Shown in pieces: positions 35,867-46,781 of a stretch of 64,000 bases of DNA. The DNA is from Copromyces sp. CBS 386.78 (Eukaryota; Ascomycota; Sordariomycetes; Sordariales; Sordariaceae). Location: positions 62,001 through 126,000 of the forward strand of contig MU839181.1 in the NCBI GenBank assembly GCA_030685235.1. The letters are read 5' to 3'. The notes below the pieces were generated by a model. It searched no databases and was not told where the DNA came from. It worked only from the letters and a program-made list of their open reading frames with translations. The position numbers and the translations under genes are program-made. The stretch's first letter is position 1, and every line of letters starts with the position of its first letter.

Positions 35867-36465
35867 TTGTTTTTTTCTTGTTGGAGACGGGACCCGAAGA
35901 AGTACCCTATGTACCACAAGCGACGGAAGGGGCCGGCGGCAAGTGAGGCAGGAGCTGGCAGAGGGCGCGGGGCACGGGTGCAAACTTGGGAGGGAAGGAA
36001 GGAAGGTAGGAGGGAGGTGACACCTCTGTTGCCTGTGAAGTGGCTAGAGGTACCTACAGTAACTAGACAGCGAAAGCGTCTGTTATGGAACACCGCCCGA
36101 TTTGTAATAAACTCATTACTTTTCTCTTCTCTTCCATGTCATGCAAGTATGGTCGTAATCGTCGCCCTTCCTCCCCCCCCCTTCCCTTCTCTCGTTAAGT
36201 TTTCTGTCACTTCTTCCTCATATAGCCCTACTCTTTGCCTAATCTCAACTAATTCTCGCTTCGCTCCACCATCACCACAAAACTTTCCAAACTACTCGCA
36301 ACATCACCAATCACCTCACCTCCCTCACCTCCCGCTCGACTGAACCTTATTCAAGCGCCAACTCCAACTCCAAACCCATTAACCTACCCTCACTCAACCC
36401 CATCCTCACCCACCTTTGCCATCGCCGACGCCACCGATCCCAGAATCAGGGCTGTCAGAGACACA
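35867..36465. other. Intergenic, 5' of tRNA-like gene
   Basis: About 600 bp with purine-rich (GGAAGG) and pyrimidine-rich stretches. No gene is seen. Confidence 0.5.
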
Positions 36466-39048
36466 CTAGACACTAGCTTGGTGTGGTCGGTTCTCCTTTG
36501 GTACCTGTATAGGTACAGGTATGTATTTTCCAGGGTGATAGGGTGATCTTGGTGAGAAGTTCGATGAGTGGGCCGAAAGGTTCGGGGAGGGGGGTAGAGG
36601 CTCGGTAACGGTGGCAGCAGCAGGGGTAGTGGCATGTGAGTATGACCTGTAGTAGTCTTCTGGCACTCTTTCTGGTTCGTGTTCTGGGTCCAGGTCGTCG
36701 TGATGGTCATGCTCATGTTTATGGTCCACTGCCTCTCTTTCTTCGGTCAACTCCACCTGTCTGTGTGATGAGCCCCTAGAGACACTCCTCCGACTTGGAG
36801 GCCGTCCTTCCTCATCCAGCACCACAGTCTCATCGCCCTCTCGCTCATCAAGCTCTTCTTGCTCCTCATGCTCCAAAAGGGACATCCCTCCCCTTTGCCC
36901 AGTTTGATCCAAGTCCTTCTCCAAACTCAGCAGCTCCACAACCGACACCGAAACCGCCGAAGGTGATTTCGCACCTGAGTGTCTCGAATATGTCGATGAT
37001 TGGCGCGATCCTTTTCGTTCATGTTGTTCTTCTCGTTGGGGGCTCACCGCCACCCCATACCCACCCGACCCGTAAGCGGGAGACCTAGAAGACCTGAGAG
37101 ACCTGTGAGATAGAGAGCCAGGCGGGTGGGAAATCTCCGAGATACTAGCAAAATCCGTCACTGTCGGCGATGGTGGCATGGAGGATACTCTTGATCTTGG
37201 TCTTGATATTGATGAGTGTCGTGAAGCGGGGCGGGCACCAAGACAGCTGTGCTTTCGGCTATGCGTGTGGCTATATCGGCTTGGGGAGTGGTGTAGTGGT
37301 GTGGGGGACTGTGGCGGGCTTGATTTTCGTGAGGCAGGACGGCTGTAGTTCTGGCTATGGTTGTAGCTACGACTGTGGGGGCTTGGGGAGCGTGGAATGG
37401 GTGAGTGATGGGGTGGTGTAGGAGACTGAGGCGGGCTGGAGCGTCGGGGGTGTGAGGCGAGTAGTGAGTGATGGGAGGCGTGAGACCTTGGGGGCGATGG
37501 GCTGACCCTTGGCATGAGAGATGTACCAGAGTGTCTAGAGGGGATTGAAGAATGGCGTGAAGCCTGTGAGCTCCTGGTTCGGGGATTTTTTGCGGGAGGT
37601 GGACTGGCTGAGCGGATGGTCGATGATGATGTTGAAGGAGACGCAGTATGCTCATGTGATGATGCTACCTTTGATCTGCGCGCTTCCTTTGACGACCCCT
37701 TTGGCGATGCTACTTTGGACCCACGCCTTTCTTTTGACGACGCATCTGTTGGAGCCTTCACATAACTAACACCCGAGGTTGGTCTTCCTGGGCCCTGACG
37801 GTGGGATCCTACTTCCGAGCCCGCGGCCGAACGTTGTTTATGCGAATCTGGTCTAGGTGATTGCGCTCCCTTCGCATCATCCACAACCGGTTCCCGTATC
37901 GATGCTTTCGAAGCTCTTGACATACTCCGGTGATTGAGATTCACCGAAGTCGACTGCTCAGACCCAGCCTGAGAGGGTGCACTCCGCTCACTGGTCGTAC
38001 CCGCTACAGACATAAGCTTGCCGAAATTAGCTTGTGCCTCAGAAAGGTCTTGTCGTGAGATCACACTGCCATTAGATGTTGGTGAGTGAACGTCAATGAT
38101 ATGCGCATCAGGTGAGCCAGGCACAGAACCATTTGGTTTTGGTGAGTGAACATCGATGATAATCGAATCAGGTGAACCAGGTGCAGAACCATCTGGACGA
38201 GGACCGCCTGAGGGATCCCCTTTAGGACCATGGGGCGGAGGTCCATCCCCATCTAGAGGCGGCTCATCGGGTGAAGAACTACTCGAAGAAGAAGAGCCAT
38301 CCTCACGAGTTGGCGTACTCGTCCCTTCCGGCGAAGTAACGTCCGCTGCCGGCGGAGGTGGCGGTTCCCTCTTCCTCTGGTTCCGATCCAAAAAGCTCAT
38401 CACATTAACCGGCCTAGTCCTATACACAGCAATATGCGGGGGCGTCCTCGGCGGCTGTGGGGGCGGCGGTGGTGGATCTGGACATGGAGGATAAGGTGGT
38501 GGCGGGTAGATGTAGTAATTCGGGGTCTGTTGTTGTTCCAAATGATATTCCGTCCCGGTATAACTTGCATAATCTTCTGACGGTGACCCTGATGATCCAT
38601 TGTTGTGACCAAAGTACTCGGGATAATAGTACCAGTAGCGTACTGAACGTCTGGACCTTAGTTGCCTTGAAGAACTTGCGTTTTGCTGTTGTTGTGTGTT
38701 GCTGCTGCTTTTCTTGCTTGAGCCACGGGTGGTCCACCAGCAGAGGAAGATGATGAGGGCGGAGGTGAAGGTGGAAAAGATCACGGCGAAGACAATCCAG
38801 CCGGCTTCGACGGAGGTTTTTTTTCTGGGTAGGAGGATCATGGTTCTGTGGTAAGATATGCAAAGTTCGTCGGGATGAGAGAGCGTTTCTATCTGAGATT
38901 GAGCGTTAAGGGAATCCGACCAAGCTAGGCTTGCATACGCGTATCGATATTCGTCTATAACCTTTGGTTGTCGTGGACAAAATGTTGGTGTAAATGTTTT
39001 GCTTTGGTGCTGCGATGGTTCCTGTGCTTGAGGCTCTTGTGTTATCAT
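36466..39048 (-). CDS. Ser/Pro-rich single-pass membrane protein, function unknown
   Basis: One open frame from ATG 39048 gives 860 residues. I prefer the internal ATG at 38841 (791 residues), because a good splice acceptor, CTTACCACAG, lies immediately upstream and the more upstream residues look non-coding. From that start the protein begins with a short basic leader and one hydrophobic helix (AGWIVFAVIFSTFTSALIIFLCWW), then a Gln/Ser/Tyr-rich juxtamembrane part, a Pro-rich run, two 20-residue repeats, and about 400 residues of Ser/Arg/Pro/His-rich disordered sequence with an acidic LEHEEQEELDEREGDE patch. This is a common shape for filamentous-fungal membrane proteins of unknown role. I recognise no family. 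Confidence 0.7.
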   Translation of the reverse strand: MITQEPQAQEPSQHQSKTFTPTFCPRQPKVIDEYRYAYASLAWSDSLNAQSQIETLSHPDELCISYHRTMILLPRKKTSVEAGWIVFAVIFSTFTSALIIFLCWWTTRGSSKKSSSNTQQQQNASSSRQLRSRRSVRYWYYYPEYFGHNNGSSGSPSEDYASYTGTEYHLEQQQTPNYYIYPPPPYPPCPDPPPPPPQPPRTPPHIAVYRTRPVNVMSFLDRNQRKREPPPPPAADVTSPEGTSTPTREDGSSSSSSSSPDEPPLDGDGPPPHGPKGDPSGGPRPDGSAPGSPDSIIIDVHSPKPNGSVPGSPDAHIIDVHSPTSNGSVISRQDLSEAQANFGKLMSVAGTTSERSAPSQAGSEQSTSVNLNHRSMSRASKASIREPVVDDAKGAQSPRPDSHKQRSAAGSEVGSHRQGPGRPTSGVSYVKAPTDASSKERRGSKVASPKGSSKEARRSKVASSHEHTASPSTSSSTIRSASPPPAKNPRTRSSQASRHSSIPSRHSGTSLMPRVSPSPPRSHASHHSLLASHPRRSSPPQSPTPPHHSPIPRSPSPHSRSYNHSQNYSRPASRKSSPPQSPTPLHHSPSRYSHTHSRKHSCLGARPASRHSSISRPRSRVSSMPPSPTVTDFASISEISHPPGSLSHRSLRSSRSPAYGSGGYGVAVSPQREEQHERKGSRQSSTYSRHSGAKSPSAVSVSVVELLSLEKDLDQTGQRGGMSLLEHEEQEELDEREGDETVVLDEEGRPPSRRSVSRGSSHRQVELTEEREAVDHKHEHDHHDDLDPEHEPERVPEDYYRSYSHATTPAAATVTEPLPPSPNLSAHSSNFSPRSPYHPGKYIPVPIQVPKENRPHQASV
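38061..38190 (-). repeat. 60-bp coding tandem repeat
   Basis: GGTGAGTGAA recurs at 38081 and 38141, and the flanking bases match over the unit. On the minus strand the repeat encodes 20-residue units of the form GSxPGSPDxxIIDVHSPxx in the membrane protein. Confidence 0.8.
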
Positions 39049-40251
39049 TCATCTACACCAAATACCAATTTATGTGAGAAGATATGCTCAAAGCCGCCTC
39101 AAAAAGGAGGATTTGCAGAGCCCCGTTCACCTAGTTTCGGAATCCTAAGCTGGACTTGTGATGTTGATGCCTCGAAAATCAACAGTGTCTTCTCCCCAAA
39201 AAGCCGTGAAGTCATCGCAAGATGTTAATCGAAGACCAGCAAATCACCCGAAGATGTCACAATGGCACATGTAACACGCTTGACATGCAGTTTGCGTGTG
39301 ACGTTTCTATCGACGCAGCTTTACAAGCTTGTTCGCGCCGAAGCCATGGTGGGGTGGTTTTGTATCTCCATCGTGGACTCCAGTCATTGTTGTTGGTGTA
39401 GCGACTGAGGTGTTCACAATCGCTTCTGATATGTCCACCTTGACGAGCCAGCGGGTTACAACCCATGTTGTCCGTCACTCTTACAACACCCATATCATAC
39501 AGAAGCAAGCCTCGTTTTTTTGCGATCCGTACAAGTGTTGTTGAAGTCACACCTGTTTGGCCTTATCTTTGGGCCTCTAACTGGTCTGTCGACGGGCGCG
39601 TGGTAGCCGTGGTTTTGTTTATATTGCTCAGGATTGACTGTAGGTAGTTGCTTCATGTTAGTCGGTTTCACGAGTTGTATTGGAGGTTGAAAGAACATCT
39701 GTGTATACGCTTGCACGCCGGAGCTCGGTCAATTATTTCCCCGTTACAGGTGATATCGCTCCCTTTGTACCGAGGTTTTGTTGGATCACATCATGACCCG
39801 TATTGAGTGGACGCCCTTAATTTGACCTGGCCGCGTACCGTGACTTCAACTACTCTAGATTTGAATTGTTCGGCGTCTTGACCTATTCGGCGACATGAAA
39901 CCCAGCGACACAGCTCCATATAATCAGTACCAAAAGAAACCAAGATGATAATATCTGTGGCTTGCAGGCGCAAGGTAGGATCGAGTCTCCAACGGGATAT
40001 ATTGGCTTAATGTTTCACAGAGCCATCGGCTGACTCGGCCGCTTCGACCGCTCCGCAGGTTGATTGGACCAGAGCTTACAAAGCATTTAACATGTAAGCT
40101 GCAGATACCAAGCTTGAGGTTTCACGAGATGATCAGTATGTTGACTGCTATAAAGCAGGCGAGCCTTCCAAACTCAAATCGCGCAGTCTCATGTAGTTGA
40201 TAATAGACAGTTGCCGACGGCAGTTTCAACAGCAAACGGGCCTTTATCGAG
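39049..40251. other. Divergent region, membrane protein / aldo-keto reductase
   Basis: This 1.2-kb region lies between two start codons. No convincing coding frame. I see nothing specific. Confidence 0.45.
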
Positions 40252-41344
40252 ATGCCACCTCGTCTGATCTTTGGAGCAGGGGGCATTGGCACCACTGCGA
40301 GAAGCTTCACCTACACATGGGACACTCCTGAAAAAGTATCGGACCTTTTGTCGGTCTTGCAGGAGCTCAACATCTTGGAGCTCGACTCGGCCGCCGTGTA
40401 CCCGCCTGGCAACACTTGGAATGCCGAGACGCTCCAAGGTCAAAGCAAAGCAGCTGACAAGGGCTTCATTATTGACTCCAAAGCGAACGCTGACCGTCCT
40501 CTGCCGCATCTTGACGAAGAGCGCATTGACATTAGCATCAGCCAGACATTGGGCCTTCTCGGGGTTGACCGTGTGCGAGTCTACTATGCTCATGCGCCGG
40601 ATCCGAGTACGGCATTGGAGAAACAGGCTAGGGCTTTCGATCTCCAGTATAAAGCCGGCAAATTTGAGAAGGTATGATGTGTTCCAAGGTCTTTGACCGC
40701 GGCAAGAATGGAGCAACGAACACTGATTTAGTTAGCTCGGACTTTGTAACTATACTACCAAGGACATGGAAGAGTTCTTTGCCATCTGCGACGAGAAGGG
40801 CTACGTCAAGCCGTCGGTGTACCAGGGACAATATAACGCTTTGCAACGGCACCCTGAGAAGAATTTGATGCCACTGTTGCGCAAGCACAACTGCGCTTTC
40901 CATGCCTACAGCCCGGTAGCTGGCGGTTTCCTCACAGGCAAAGTCACTTTTGCTCACGGTGACCCCGAATCCAAGGCATTGAAGCGCACTCGCTGGAGAG
41001 GAGCGAGCGCCTTGCCCTTCGCCATCGATACATACGATGACCCGGCCATGCACCAGGCGATCTGGACGCTGAAGGAAGCTTGTGATGCAGTGTCACCGCA
41101 GATACTGCTTCAGGATGCTGCCTTGCGCTGGCTGATGCCCCATTCGGCGCTGGGAGAAGGGGATGGCATCATCTTTGGCGCAAAGACAATCGACCAACTG
41201 CGGGCGAACGTGGCCGGGGCGAGAGCAGGGCCATTGCCCGATACCGTGAGGGAGACGGTGGACGGGCTTTGGGGCTCGGTCAAGGAGAAGGAGCAGTTGA
41301 GGGTGAACGTGTCAGACCGTCAAAAGTGGAAGTCAAAGGCGTAG
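40252..41344 (+). CDS. Aldo-keto reductase (AKR7-like)
   Basis: This is an NADPH-dependent reductase of the aldo-keto reductase fold, closest in shape to the aflatoxin-aldehyde-reductase (AKR7) group. Exons 40252-40671 and 40736-41344, with a 64-nt intron, give 342 residues. The catalytic tetrad is visible: Asp45, Tyr50, Lys77 and His114 (LELDSAAVY, IDSKAN, YYAHAPDP). The join LGLCNYTTKD restores the conserved strand after the intron, followed by SVYQGQYNALQR, FHAYSPVAGGFLTGK, and near the end IIFGAKTIDQLRAN, which contacts the cofactor. The protein probably lacks a targeting signal and is cytosolic. The substrate cannot be inferred. Confidence 0.9.
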
Positions 41345-41462
41345 TGGAAGCTGTCTTGTAGTGTAGAGGTAGATGAGCAGTGATGAGCTATTGAGCGTAA
41401 CGTAATTGCCAATTTTGCCAAGGCTGGCCAAGGCTGAAGTGGCCGAAGCGGGAGATGCAAAA
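41345..41462. other. Spacer left of the MITE-like element
   Basis: About 120 bp of 3' flank of the reductase gene. It contains a short repeated GCCAAGGCTG. Confidence 0.4.
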
Positions 41463-41465
41463 TTA

Positions 41466-41788
41466 CGTTCCCACACTCAAACGCCTGGCCATTTTCTTGG
41501 CATGGTGCGCGTTGCACACACACACGACATTTGACATTTTGGACCTTCGAAACGAAAGAGGAACATTAAGAAACTCGAGTTTCTAATAATAAGAATTGCT
41601 ATACTAATAGTTTTAGTTACGCTAATTTCAAATCTATCATCGGTTTTCTCGTATTTCTTCATTTGGTGGGGATGCGAGCCGATGAAGTCTGGTTCGTTTC
41701 GTTTCGAAGGTCCAAAATGTCAAGTGTTGTGTGTGTGTGCAACGCGCACCATGCCAAGAAAATGGCCAGGCGTTTGAGTGTGGGAACG
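41466..41788. mobile_element. MITE-like inverted-repeat element, 323 bp
   Basis: The left arm 41466-41557 and right arm 41697-41788 are inverted copies of each other over 92 bp with only two mismatches, both transitions. The ends are CGTTCCC and GGGAACG. The element is flanked by TTA on both sides (41463-41465 and 41789-41791), consistent with a 3-bp TWA target duplication as made by PIF/Harbinger-type transposases. The 139-bp centre is A/T-rich and codes for nothing. The open frames crossing it are artefacts of the repeat. It is non-autonomous; no transposase gene is in the window. Confidence 0.75.
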
Positions 41789-41791
41789 TTA

Positions 41792-42437
41792 TAGTAACCA
41801 ACGCTACTGTTAGCCCGTGTTAGTGAATGTTCTAGCCCCGCCATATCTCCACTAACAGAGGCTGTCGAAGATGCGGCCGATATGAAACATGCCCTGAAAG
41901 CAGCCATTGTACAGCAATGTGGCACTGTAAATGGGATTGCCAACCAACGACGACAAACACCCGACCCCTTTCCATTCTCAAAAGGACCCCGAACTCTTTG
42001 ACGGATTCTGTCTGATCGTCCGCCCAAATCAGCTCGAGTCCAGAACATCAATGGATTTTAGCTCCACACGAACCTCCCTTACTCCGTCCCTCCCTCCCCA
42101 CTGGGCCGGGGCGGTCCATGTTTCCCCTGGCTAGCTGGCACTCCTGGTCCCGACTCACCCGTTGGCGGTACCGGCTTTGATGGGATAATGAACCATGTCG
42201 ACTACCGGAACCCACTCTCCACGCTTCTCCTGGCCCTCCTGGCCCTCCATGTCGTAGCCATTACCTACTACTTTCGCCATGTTGCAGGGCAACACCATCG
42301 ATGACATGTCGGTCCTCAGTTAGATACAGATACCCAATGCCTTGGCGCAACCGTCCTGTCATCTCGACTGATTCAACTCCCTCCTCTGCTTCGTTGATCT
42401 TGCTACACCACCACCACCACCACCACCACCACCATAT
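41792..42437. other. Upstream region of the cation channel gene
   Basis: About 650 bp ending in a (CAC)n tract directly before the channel's start codon. No gene is seen. Confidence 0.5.
42406..42433 (+). repeat. (CAC)n microsatellite in the channel's 5' leader
   Basis: About nine uninterrupted CAC units end five bases before the first ATG of the channel gene. Confidence 0.9.
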
Positions 42438-44731
42438 ATGATGGCCGCTCCCAGCAGCCACCCCATCTCACAACCCCCCGGCGACCCTTCACATCACGTG
42501 CCTCTGGACTCCGACCCCTTCCACGACGACGGCGGCGCCAGCGAGGCTAGCTATACCACTGAGAACAGCGACATCGAGCTCCGACATCAGCCTGAATCCG
42601 ACAACGTGGCCCCCCTCTTCGGTCGCCGTGGGCGCATTGCCCCCGGCAGTCAAGTAGGTCTCGATGCCGCCGAGCTCATATACTTGGCCGGTGACACCTC
42701 TCAGGTGTTGCCGGTCTATGTCACCATTCATCGGTACGAACAAGTTGGGATGGAAGAGCAAGAACCCGAGATGGCTGACAGGCAAACCACAGGATCCGCC
42801 GCTTGGTGATCGCCGCCATCGACGACCCCTATACGCTCGACCAACTACAGACGCCTCGCATGGACAATCTGATGGTTCGGCCCCTGGTTGAGAAGCTGTA
42901 TAATCCCGACAACCTCTCAGTCGTTTACTGCCTCCTCGCCAACCGCGTCCAGTTTCAGCGTTCCGCAACAGACGAGTCCCTCTATGTGGCTGTCGACAAC
43001 TCCCGAGCCACTCTTTGCGAACTGCTGGCCACCCGTGTACTTCGACGCTTCCACCAAGACCACCCAGACCGTCCCGGACTCCTCCTCCTCGCCAATATTC
43101 TGGTTTCTGGGTTCGATCCGTTTGATGCCGCACCCGACCCGCTTCGCCGATACCGACGCTCTCTACAATGGCCATATCAAGACCGTGGCGGTCACGAGCG
43201 GAAGCTTACGGCACTCGAATTGGCCATTTTGTCAGAGAGCAAGTTTCTGATCGGGTCAGTCGCATGCCAGCGCATTGTCAACGCTGTTTACCGCGGCCAG
43301 GTTGTGTACACCCCGCTCTCGTTTGTCGATATTCTACCGGATCACTACAAGTACCACCCTGTATCGCTTTACGAACCACGACGAGCCTCCATACTCAACC
43401 ATCGCCGACTGATCGTTCCTCGACTACGAAATCTGCTCGAACTTGTCCACTTCACCATCCTTCTAGGCCTGTATGTGTTGACCATGACACATCGAAACGA
43501 CTTTTATCGCTCGGGTGGAAGCCCGTTTGGTGGCTACGAAGCTGCCTTTGTCATCTATACAACCGGCTGGGTCCTAGAACAATTTGCTGCCCTCGTCGAA
43601 CACGGCTGGGAGGTACACGCCCAGAACCTATGGAGCTTCCTCGACCTCACTTTTACCTTCATCTTTGGTGTATATGGCATTGTACGCTTTGCCGAACTAT
43701 GGTTTTATCCCGAGGCTGACTACGCCATACCTATCCTCTGCGTTGCCGCCCCAGTCCTACTCACCCGCATAGCCTTCAACCTCATGCCAGACAACATCGT
43801 CTTCATCGCCTTACATGCAATGATGCGTGATTTCACCCGACTTACGTTTATTGCCATATGGTGTTTCACCGGCTTCTTGCTAGGTTTGCTCTGGCTGATG
43901 CGCACGGGCGCACCCCCCGACCCTTCCGATGTCGCCGCAGGCTTGGTAACGCCACAGTCCTCCATTGATGACCGTCCAGGCTGGGCTACCATCGGGAAAT
44001 GGCTTCTTTGGATCTGGTTTGGACTCGACGGCACCGGTATCGAACGCACCGCCGACTTCCACACTGTCCTCGGCCCCGCCCTGGCCATCACGTTCGCCTT
44101 CCTCGGAAACACACTCTTCTTGACCGTCCTTGTCGCCATGCTCACCAACACCTTCTCCAAGATTATCTCTAATGCACAGGCTGAAATCTATTTCCGCCGT
44201 GCCGTCCTAACCTTTCAGGGCGTCAAGAGCGACTCCATCTTCGCTTATCCACCTCCTTTCAACCTACTTGCCTTGGCAGTTATGCTCCCACTGAAGATGG
44301 TTGTCGGCCCAGCCATGTTCCACCACATCAATGTTGCAGCTATCAAGATTATCAACTTCCCGGTCCTCCTGATGATCGCGCTGTACGAGCGTAGACGGGT
44401 GTGGGCCAAGTCCGCGACGCCCAGTGCAAGCGATGGAGAGGACAGCAAGTGGTTCTTTGGTCTAAACCCATATGCCGATATCCACGCTCTGTTCAGGACG
44501 GAGCCGCCGCAAGAGGTGCTGGACATGCTGGAGAAGATGGACGGAATTGTGGACGAAGAGCTGGAAGATATGGAAATCATGGGTCTCCGACGAGGTAGTA
44601 GAGGTATGGGTGACGGTCTAGGGAGGGTTTCGACCGAACTGGAACTCGGAAGGCCGATGGAGTTTGATGGGACTGGCGGCATTGGAGGGATGCATAGAAG
44701 GAGAAAGCACTCCGCTGGGAGCGTGGTTTAG
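42438..44731 (+). CDS. yvc1: YVC1-type vacuolar TRP cation channel
   Basis: YVC1 releases calcium from the vacuole in response to stretch and osmotic shock. Exons 42438-42733 and 42793-44731 give 744 residues. A second ATG follows immediately at 42441. The cytosolic N-terminal region (to about 310) has the family's FVDILPDHYKYHP. Hydrophobic helices then occur at about 312-330, 350-368, 375-400, 408-428 and 445-470. The pore segment is near 500-515 (WIWFGLDGTGIERT), and the last helix at about 525-550 (ITFAFLGNTLFLTVLVAMLTNTF) runs into the gate. The C-terminus has an acidic stretch (EKMDGIVDEELEDMEIMG), matching the acidic calcium-sensing region reported for yeast YVC1. The 59-nt intron has GT-AG ends. 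Confidence 0.93.
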
Positions 44732-44976
44732 CGAATGCTAAGAAAATCTGAGAAGTTGTTTTGCATTTGCTTGGAGTGGTTATCGGAAATATAAAGTCCT
44801 TTCATAGTATTCGGACATCAGTCTCTGCAATTCTTTTGAGTAGTTATAGACAAAAGGGTTTTGGTTTTTGATAGAGACTTGGAGTAACAAAAAAGAAACT
44901 AAGGTAGCGCCAAGGGACAAAAAAAGGGGGTCTTGGAGGGTAGCTACAGAACAGGGGGGAAAAAAGCCAAAAGAAT

Positions 44977-45047
44977 TGCGCCAGCCGCGAATCGAACGCG
45001 GGGCCCATCGATGGCAACGATGGATTTTACCACTAAACCACTGGCGC
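44977..45047 (-). tRNA. tRNA-Gly (GCC)
   Basis: The 71-nt minus-strand cloverleaf begins GCGCCAGTGGTTTAGTGG and ends with GCTGGCGC and discriminator A. All seven acceptor pairs form. The anticodon loop TTGCCAT carries anticodon GCC (45013-45015), with U33 and A37. The T arm is CCGCG TTCGATT CGCGG. There is no intron. T-runs follow within 20 nt as terminators. Confidence 0.97.
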
Positions 45048-45986
45048 TTTTATTGCTGTTGAGAGTTTAACAACAGATTAGCTTCTTATCAATGTCTATG
45101 CATGCATGTTGCTCGGTTGTGCCTTGAAACATCGTGTTGTTCCCGTTACGGCGACGCATATCGCAGACACTCAGAACATGCAGAGAAGGGCTGCATAAGT
45201 ACATATTTATTTTAGGCCACGTTATATCTGCCGTGAAGAAAATTCCCACGCTGTATTTTTGAACCCAGCTACATGCAGTCGTGAGTAGGTAATGTTTTGT
45301 TGAAGAGCAGGGGAGTGTAAATCTGCCCCCTTTTTCACCCACTCAGCGGGCACATGTACTGGCGGCATATGTATATGCTGCTTATTATACTTGATTCTGG
45401 GAACTCTGAAGGGATGTTTTCTGCAAGCCTATGCTTTACTCATACTTCTTCATTGTTACTCTTCCGTACTTTATTAGCGTTGAGGCTCGAGATGTTGAGG
45501 AGTGTCCTTGCACCAACACACTTCGACTGTACTTAGTGAACCCCCGACGAGCACTTCAAGGCTGCCAGTCAGGAACTTTCCCCAAGTATTGGAGGCTTCC
45601 TTAGTCGACTTTCGTATGTGCGTCCTCTGGGCTTTGCTGGTTTACCTCGTGTACGATGCAAGTACTCGCATGCATATATGCTCGCCAGAACAAGAAGAAA
45701 AAAACACTGGAAATTGGGAGTTGCGATGCGCATGTACCTACATACGGACTTCATGACTGTATATTACAAGTTGCGGTGTCCGATGCACCTCTTATCTGCT
45801 AATTTCTATAACATTTTGGAAGTATATATAAACAGGCATACCTCATCCTTTCTTTTCACCCACAGTCCAGGTTTCTATTCTTTTCTACTCCTCATCCCCT
45901 TATTAATACACCTGGTATCACCTTCCCACTCTGTATCCAACACTCGCGGTTTCTAGCCACGTGCAACACGACAAAACTTGCCAACA
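45048..45986. other. Intergenic upstream of F-box-like gene
   Basis: About 940 bp, A/T-richer than average. A C/T-rich leader lies just before the F-box-like start. No gene is seen. Confidence 0.5.
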
Positions 45987-46781
45987 ATGTCGACCCCTCC
46001 TACCTCACGTAGTCGCCTTCCGGTCGAGATGCTCGACCGTATTATCGACAATTGCGACATGAAAACAAAGGCCACCCTGAAACAGGTTTCGAAACAATTC
46101 CGCGCTATTATCGACGACCGAACAAAACGTCTACAGAAACACATCAATGACCATATTCAGGACAAGGCCGTCTTTTGCGTCGTGTTTCTCTATGAACTGG
46201 AGAGAGTACAGAGGCGCCTCTACCCGCGCCGATCTTACCAGCCTGACACGTACCAACGCTTTATCGAAAAATTTGAGCCATTCATTCCATGTAATATCGC
46301 GGGACTCAGACCAACTTTGGCTCCTTTGTCGCCGGAACAAGTGAAGACTCTCCGAGGAATGCTTCCGGAGAACGCTCTCGAACTGGAAGCAATCAAGGCT
46401 CGTTTGGATGTCGTCAACGAGATTATCGACAAGCGCCTTTGGGAATTTGGAGACGACTCGGATAGATTCTGGCACTGTTGGCACGAGATGTGTGGCACTG
46501 GCCCCTATGACGGAGCGGTCGATCATGATGCACTCTTTTTTCGGCACTTGTTAGCGGCGACTGCCAGATATAGGTGTAATTCCAGGGAGGGTCCATTCTC
46601 CTTCGTGGAGAGCGGCCACTTCCAGACAGAGATTTACCGGGAGTTAATTCACAAGTCCATTCATCTGAGCCACAAAAGGGTACCTTCTACAGTCCACTGG
46701 CTGCGAATTCTGCGATGGTGGGGCCTTACTCGAACGCGATGGCGAAACCATATTTTGCAGACTGCGAGAGATACTTCCTGA
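45987..46781 (+). CDS. F-box-like protein
   Basis: A single exon from ATG 45987 encodes 264 residues. Residues about 8-50 read LPVEMLDRIIDNCDMKTKATLKQVSKQFRAIIDDR, the pattern of an F-box: LPxE start, two amphipathic helices, and a hydrophobic SKxFR helix. F-boxes bind Skp1 and recruit substrates to SCF ubiquitin ligases. The rest is helical and charged, with no leucine-rich or WD repeats that would suggest the substrate. Many fungal F-box proteins of this size are lineage-specific. The family call is from the N-terminus alone. Confidence 0.75.
   Translation: MSTPPTSRSRLPVEMLDRIIDNCDMKTKATLKQVSKQFRAIIDDRTKRLQKHINDHIQDKAVFCVVFLYELERVQRRLYPRRSYQPDTYQRFIEKFEPFIPCNIAGLRPTLAPLSPEQVKTLRGMLPENALELEAIKARLDVVNEIIDKRLWEFGDDSDRFWHCWHEMCGTGPYDGAVDHDALFFRHLLAATARYRCNSREGPFSFVESGHFQTEIYRELIHKSIHLSHKRVPSTVHWLRILRWWGLTRTRWRNHILQTARDTS

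Noticed and set aside
41477..42051. Two minus-strand frames at the right of the reductase gene
   Set aside because: They run through the arms of the inverted-repeat element and have no domain.
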